A stretch of 40,368 nucleotides of DNA. It comes from an uncultured Chlorobiaceae bacterium. Its GTDB lineage: Bacteria; Bacteroidota; Chlorobiia; Chlorobiales; Chlorobiaceae. Location of the stretch: positions 1 to 40,368 of the forward strand of contig CAIQGA010000102.1 in NCBI GenBank assembly GCA_903871235.1. Reading direction: 5' to 3'. The notes beneath the pieces were generated by a model. That model did no database searches and was not told the origin of the DNA. It saw only the letters and a list, made by a program, of their open reading frames with translations. The position numbers were made by a program, and so were the translations under genes. This document shows positions 36,476 through 40,368 of the stretch, piece after piece (the first letter of the stretch is position 1; the number at the start of each line of letters is the position of its first letter).

Positions 36476-36994
36476 ATGAAGCGAGATAGAAAAGAGGTGA
36501 TCGTTCAGGAAGTTGCTGAAAAGATCAACAGGTCACAGGGTATATATTTGACAGAATTTCAGGGTTTGACCGTCGCCAAAATGTCGGAGCTTCGCCGTGA
36601 GTTCCGTAAGGTAGGTGTTGAGTACCGTGTTGTCAAAAACACACTCATCAAGCAGGCTCTGAAGGATTTGGCCGGTGCGGACAAGCTTGCTCCGGGTCTT
36701 AAAGGCACAACAGCGGTGGCATTTGGATTTGATGACCCGACAGCTCCTGCAAAAATTATCAGGAAGTTCAGCAAAACCAATGAAGCGCTGAAGTTCAAGA
36801 TGGCGTCGATTGATGGCGTTGCGTTCGGTTCCGATCAGCTTCAGCTTCTTTCAGAGATGCTGACCAAGACGGAAAATATTGGTCGTGCTGCTGGTTTGAT
36901 TAATGGTGTGGTCAGCTCAGTTCCGATGGTGGTCAATGCGGTTATGAGAAATCTGGTCTGTGCTCTCGATCAGATTGCCAAGCAGAAGCAATAA
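36476..36994 (+). CDS. rplJ: 50S ribosomal protein L10
   Basis: A 172-residue stalk base protein. The N-terminal globular domain (YLTEFQGLTVAKMSELRREF, then YRVVKNTLIKQAL) binds 23S rRNA, and the C-terminal helix (VNAVMRNLVCALDQIAKQ) carries L7/L12 dimers. Only 17 bp separate it from rplA, so there is no room for the long L10 leader known in many bacteria. Confidence 0.97.
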   Translation: MKRDRKEVIVQEVAEKINRSQGIYLTEFQGLTVAKMSELRREFRKVGVEYRVVKNTLIKQALKDLAGADKLAPGLKGTTAVAFGFDDPTAPAKIIRKFSKTNEALKFKMASIDGVAFGSDQLQLLSEMLTKTENIGRAAGLINGVVSSVPMVVNAVMRNLVCALDQIAKQKQ

Positions 36995-37061
36995 GTTATA
37001 CAAATCTATTACGCACTCAGGAAATTTTTATACATTGTAAATTAAACAAGAGAGGGGAATA

Positions 37062-37436
37062 ATGTCGATCGAAACACTTGTAGAGGAAATTGGTAAATTG
37101 ACTCTTACAGAGGCTTCAGAGTTGGTGAAGGCACTGGAAGAAAAGTTTGGTGTAAGCGCTGCTCCTGTTGCAGTTGCTGGTGTTGCTGCTGCGGCTGCTG
37201 GTGAAGTGGTTGTGGTGGAAGAGCAGACCGAATTTGATGTTATCCTGCTCGCCGCAGGCGAAAGCAAAATCAATGTGATCAAGGCTGTTCGTGCTATCAC
37301 GGGACTTGGCCTGAAAGAGGCAAAGGATCTTGTTGATGGCGCTCCGAAAACTGTGAAAGAGGCTATTTCCAAGGACGAAGCAGAAAAGATTGCCAAAGAG
37401 CTGAAAGACGCAGGTGCATCAGTTGAGGTGAAGTGA
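37062..37436 (+). CDS. rplL: 50S ribosomal protein L7/L12
   Basis: A 124-residue stalk protein with three parts: an N-terminal dimerisation domain ([20 protein letters not shown]), an Ala-rich flexible hinge (about 41-56), and the C-terminal factor-binding domain ([35 protein letters not shown]). A strong GAGAGGGG ribosome-binding site precedes the ATG, in line with the need for several copies per ribosome. Confidence 0.98.
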   Translation: MSIETLVEEIGKLTLTEASELVKALEEKFGVSAAPVAVAGVAAAAAGEVVVVEEQTEFDVILLAAGESKINVIKAVRAITGLGLKEAKDLVDGAPKTVKEAISKDEAEKIAKELKDAGASVEVK

Positions 37437-37462
37437 TCTTTGAAAAAAGTCATTACTACAGC

Positions 37463-37491
37463 AAGCTCCGTTTCGATATGAGACGGAGCTT
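37463..37491 (+). terminator. Hairpin between rplL and rpoB (likely attenuator)
   Basis: AAGCTCCGTTTC pairs with GAGACGGAGCTT over 12 bp (one G-T pair; loop GATAT) and is followed by TTGTCTGTTT. It lies in the 210-bp rplL-rpoB gap. Partial termination or RNA processing here is the known way other bacteria lower rpoB output relative to L12. Confidence 0.6.
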
Positions 37492-37646
37492 TGTCTGTTT
37501 GTATAAGAACGGTTTTGAAAGACAGTTCCTGTGATGATACGATTAAGTGTTTGGCCGGTTGTTTGTTCGTCCGGTTGAGTTTTTGTGGATATTTGTGATG
37601 ACTTAACCTGTAAGTAATTCATGCAATTGATAAAAGTGAGGTGCAT

Positions 37647-40368
37647 GTGAAAGTGGCTGATGCAACAACAACACCCTGTATTGACTTTTCAAAAATCCAG
37701 AGTATTATAGAGCCCCCCGACCTATTAAAAGTTCAGTTAGATTCCTTCCATAATTTTATACAGGATAGTGTACCTCTTGCCAAAAGAAAGGACCAGGGTC
37801 TTGAGAGGGTTCTGCGCGGAGCATTCCCCATTACCGATACGCGGGGGCTCTATTTGCTTGAGTATATTTCATACAGCTTTGATAAACCAAAGTATACCAT
37901 TGAGGATTGTATTGAAAGGGGTCTGACTTATGATGTTTCCCTGAAAGTCAAGCTCAAGCTCTCTTACAAGGATGAGGCTGATGAGACCGACTGGAAAGAG
38001 ACCATACAGCAGGAAGTTTACCTTGGCAGGATTCCTTATATGACAAACCGAGGCACTTTTATTGTGAATGGTGCTGAACGTGTTGTGGTAGCCCAGCTTC
38101 ATCGCTCTCCCGGCGTTGTTTTCAGTGAAGCGGTTCATCCGAATGGCAAGAAGATGTATTCGGCTAAAATTGTGCCTACCAGAGGCTCCTGGATTGAGTT
38201 TCAGACCGATATCAACAACCAGATTTTTGTCTATATCGACCAGAAGAAAAACTTTCTGGTCAGTGCGCTTTTGCGTGCTATAGGTTTTGCCCGAGATGAA
38301 GATATCCTTGGTCTTTTTGATCTTGTCGACGAGGTTCCACTGAAATCAAGCAAAAAGGAGCAACTGGTTGGCCAGTATCTTGCTTCTGATATTGTCGACA
38401 TGCAGACAGGCGAGGTAGTGAGTGCGAGGACGGCGATCACGGAAGATATTTTTGAGCAGATTCTTGCTGCTGGCTACAAAAGTGTCAAGGTGATGAAGAC
38501 CTTTGCGGGTGGTGACAAGGGAGTGGACAAATCCATCATCATCAATACCATTCTCAACGACAACTCGGCAACCGAGGAAGAGGCGCTTGAGATTGTTTAT
38601 GAAGAACTGAGAGCCAACGAGGCTCCCGATATTGATGCTGCAAGAAGTTTTCTTGAGAGAACTTTTTTCAACCAGAAAAAATATGATCTCGGTGAGGTCG
38701 GCCGATACAGGATTCGCAAAAAGCTCAGCAAGGAGTTCGATGACCTGAGCAGCTATCTTGCTGAAAAGCCTGAGCTGAAACAGCTTTCTGATACTATTTA
38801 CGAGAAAATTCTTCAGACCATACAGTCCTTCTCCGATGAGCCGACAGGTGAGGATATTCTGGTACTGACGCACTATGACATTATTTCGGTCATCTATTAT
38901 CTCATCAAGCTGGTCAACGGGCTTGCCGATGTTGATGATGTCGATCATCTGGCGAACCGCAGGGTGCGCTCGGTTGGCGAACAGCTCGCAGCCCAGTTTG
39001 TTATTGGACTTGCGAGGATGGGAAAAAATGTCCGTGAAAAGCTCAACTCAAGAGATTCGGACAAAATAGCTCCTGCAGATCTTATCAATGCTCGTACGGT
39101 CTCAAGCGTTGTCTCAAGTTTCTTTGCGACAAGTCAGCTCTCCCAGTTCATGGACCAGACCAACCCTCTGGCTGAAATGACCAACAAAAGAAGGGTTTCT
39201 GCCCTTGGACCTGGTGGTCTTACCCGTGAACGTGCAGGTTTTGAGGTTCGTGACGTTCACTATACACACTACGGTCGGCTTTGCCCGATTGAAACTCCTG
39301 AAGGCCCGAATATCGGTCTGATCTCCTCTCTTTCGGTCTATGCGGAGATTAACGATAAAGGCTTTATCCAGACACCTTACCGTGTTGTCGATAAAGGCCA
39401 GGTGACCGACACGGTACTGATGCTTTCGGCTGAAGATGAGGAAAACAAGATTACCGTACCAGTCAGCGTTCCTCTTGATGAGAACAACAGAATAGCTCTG
39501 GAGACGGTTCAGGCCAGGACAAAGGGTGACTATCCCGTTGTCGCGGCTGAAGATGTCAATTATATGGACGTCTCTCCCGTACAGATTGTCAGTGCTGCTG
39601 CGGCACTGATTCCTTTCCTTGAGCATGATGACGGTAACCGTGCGCTTATGGGTGCAAACATGCAGCGCCAGGCTGTTCCGTTGCTTACCTCCGAAGCCCC
39701 TGTGGTTGGTACCGGTATGGAAGCCAAGGTGGCAAGGGATTCCCGTGCAGTTATTGTTGCTGAAGGAGCCGGAGTGCTCGAAGATGTTACGGCGGAATAT
39801 ATCCAGGTACGCTACGATCTTGGTCTGGACAATGATGTTCGCCTTTCGATGCTTGACCCTGATGAAGGGTTGAAGACCTATAAGTTGATCAAGTTCAAAC
39901 GCTCCAACCAGGATACCTGTATTTCACAGAAACCTCTGGTGCATATTGGCCAGCGTGTTGAAAAAGGCACGGTGCTTGCCGACAGCTCATCAACCGAAAA
40001 TGGAGAGCTGGCGCTTGGAAAAAATGTGCTGGTGGCCTTTATGCCATGGCGCGGCTATAATTTTGAAGATGCGATCATTCTCAGTGAAAGGCTTGTCTAT
40101 GACGATGTCTTTACATCGATCCATATTCATGAATTTGAGGCCAATGTTCGCGATACGAAACGAGGTGAGGAGCAGTTTACCCGTGATATCTATAATGTCA
40201 GTGATGAGGCGCTCAGAAACCTTGATGAGAACGGTATTGTTCGCATTGGTGCGGAAGTCAAGGAGCGGGATATTCTGGTCGGAAAAATAACGCCAACAGG
40301 CGAAAGCGATCCGACACCGGAAGAAAAACTGCTCAGGGCCATTTTCGGTGACAAATCAAGCGATGTCA
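37647..40368 (+). CDS. rpoB: DNA-directed RNA polymerase subunit beta (partial)
   Basis: The first 907 codons of RpoB; the frame is open to the window edge. GTG 37647 is used ([19 protein letters not shown]), with GAGG nearby; the next codons read into the family's protrusion and lobe domains ([46 protein letters not shown]). The rifampicin-pocket region is present ([20 protein letters not shown] and [20 protein letters not shown]), with the expected Asp, Ser and His/Arg-type contacts, so nothing suggests resistance. The missing part holds the C-terminal flap and clamp segments. Confidence 0.97.
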   Translation, partial: MKVADATTTPCIDFSKIQSIIEPPDLLKVQLDSFHNFIQDSVPLAKRKDQGLERVLRGAFPITDTRGLYLLEYISYSFDKPKYTIEDCIERGLTYDVSLKVKLKLSYKDEADETDWKETIQQEVYLGRIPYMTNRGTFIVNGAERVVVAQLHRSPGVVFSEAVHPNGKKMYSAKIVPTRGSWIEFQTDINNQIFVYIDQKKNFLVSALLRAIGFARDEDILGLFDLVDEVPLKSSKKEQLVGQYLASDIVDMQTGEVVSARTAITEDIFEQILAAGYKSVKVMKTFAGGDKGVDKSIIINTILNDNSATEEEALEIVYEELRANEAPDIDAARSFLERTFFNQKKYDLGEVGRYRIRKKLSKEFDDLSSYLAEKPELKQLSDTIYEKILQTIQSFSDEPTGEDILVLTHYDIISVIYYLIKLVNGLADVDDVDHLANRRVRSVGEQLAAQFVIGLARMGKNVREKLNSRDSDKIAPADLINARTVSSVVSSFFATSQLSQFMDQTNPLAEMTNKRRVSALGPGGLTRERAGFEVRDVHYTHYGRLCPIETPEGPNIGLISSLSVYAEINDKGFIQTPYRVVDKGQVTDTVLMLSAEDEENKITVPVSVPLDENNRIALETVQARTKGDYPVVAAEDVNYMDVSPVQIVSAAAALIPFLEHDDGNRALMGANMQRQAVPLLTSEAPVVGTGMEAKVARDSRAVIVAEGAGVLEDVTAEYIQVRYDLGLDNDVRLSMLDPDEGLKTYKLIKFKRSNQDTCISQKPLVHIGQRVEKGTVLADSSSTENGELALGKNVLVAFMPWRGYNFEDAIILSERLVYDDVFTSIHIHEFEANVRDTKRGEEQFTRDIYNVSDEALRNLDENGIVRIGAEVKERDILVGKITPTGESDPTPEEKLLRAIFGDKSSDV

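Noticed and set aside
37062-37436. Repeated GCTGCT/GTTGCTG runs as a repeat element
   Set aside because: They encode the Ala-rich hinge of L7/L12 and are explained by the protein.

Overview
The window looks like chromosomal DNA of a green sulfur bacterium (Chlorobiaceae, Chlorobium/Pelodictyon-like). The clues are the long-form IspG with an extra central domain, an RpoB amino terminus that resembles green sulfur bacterial RpoB from memory, a block tRNA-Thr/Tyr/Thr/Trp-secE-nusG-rplKAJL-rpoB, and moderate GC. No photosynthesis gene is present, so the assignment is inference.

Layout. (1) 1-2.1 kb: a cold-shock protein with its terminator, then an uncharacterised Cys-cluster protein and a DUF4438 protein. 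(2) 2.2-8.3 kb: a type I secretion operon with two different ABC transporter subunits in tandem, a membrane-fusion protein and a TolC-like outer-membrane channel; no substrate gene is visible. (3) 8.3-9.5 kb: a patch with a truncated nucleotidyltransferase, a reverse-strand sulfotransferase and a short fragment ORF. (4) 9.5-17.15 kb: a tightly packed seven-gene operon: HAD-UbiA fusion, DprE1-like oxidase, DprE2-like reductase, GT-C-like membrane protein, epimerase, FAD oxidoreductase and GtrA protein. It resembles the mycobacterial decaprenyl-phosphoryl-arabinose pathway and probably makes and uses a polyprenyl-phosphate pentose donor such as D-arabinofuranose. (5) 17.15-27 kb: a visibly AT-rich, rearranged region. 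It holds a methyltransferase gene split by about 2.5 kb carrying a 640-residue membrane protein gene, two tandem paralogous GT-C-like glycosyltransferases with an upstream polyprenyl-phosphate glycosyltransferase, and decayed IS630, IS1634 and IS21 remnants. (6) 27-34 kb: housekeeping genes: an EF-G-like paralogue on the reverse strand, then enolase, FtsB/DivIC, IspG and a short-chain dehydrogenase. (7) 34-40.4 kb: four tRNAs and the secE-nusG-ribosomal protein-rpoB block, with rpoB running off the end.

The most interesting system is the arabinosyl-lipid operon. One fusion protein could carry both the phosphoribosyl transfer and the dephosphorylation step. Its DprE1-like enzyme has alanine where mycobacterial DprE1 has the benzothiazinone-reactive Cys387. 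The neighbouring AT-rich glycosyltransferase island shows duplication, insertion and decay, as expected for a surface-glycan locus under diversifying selection.
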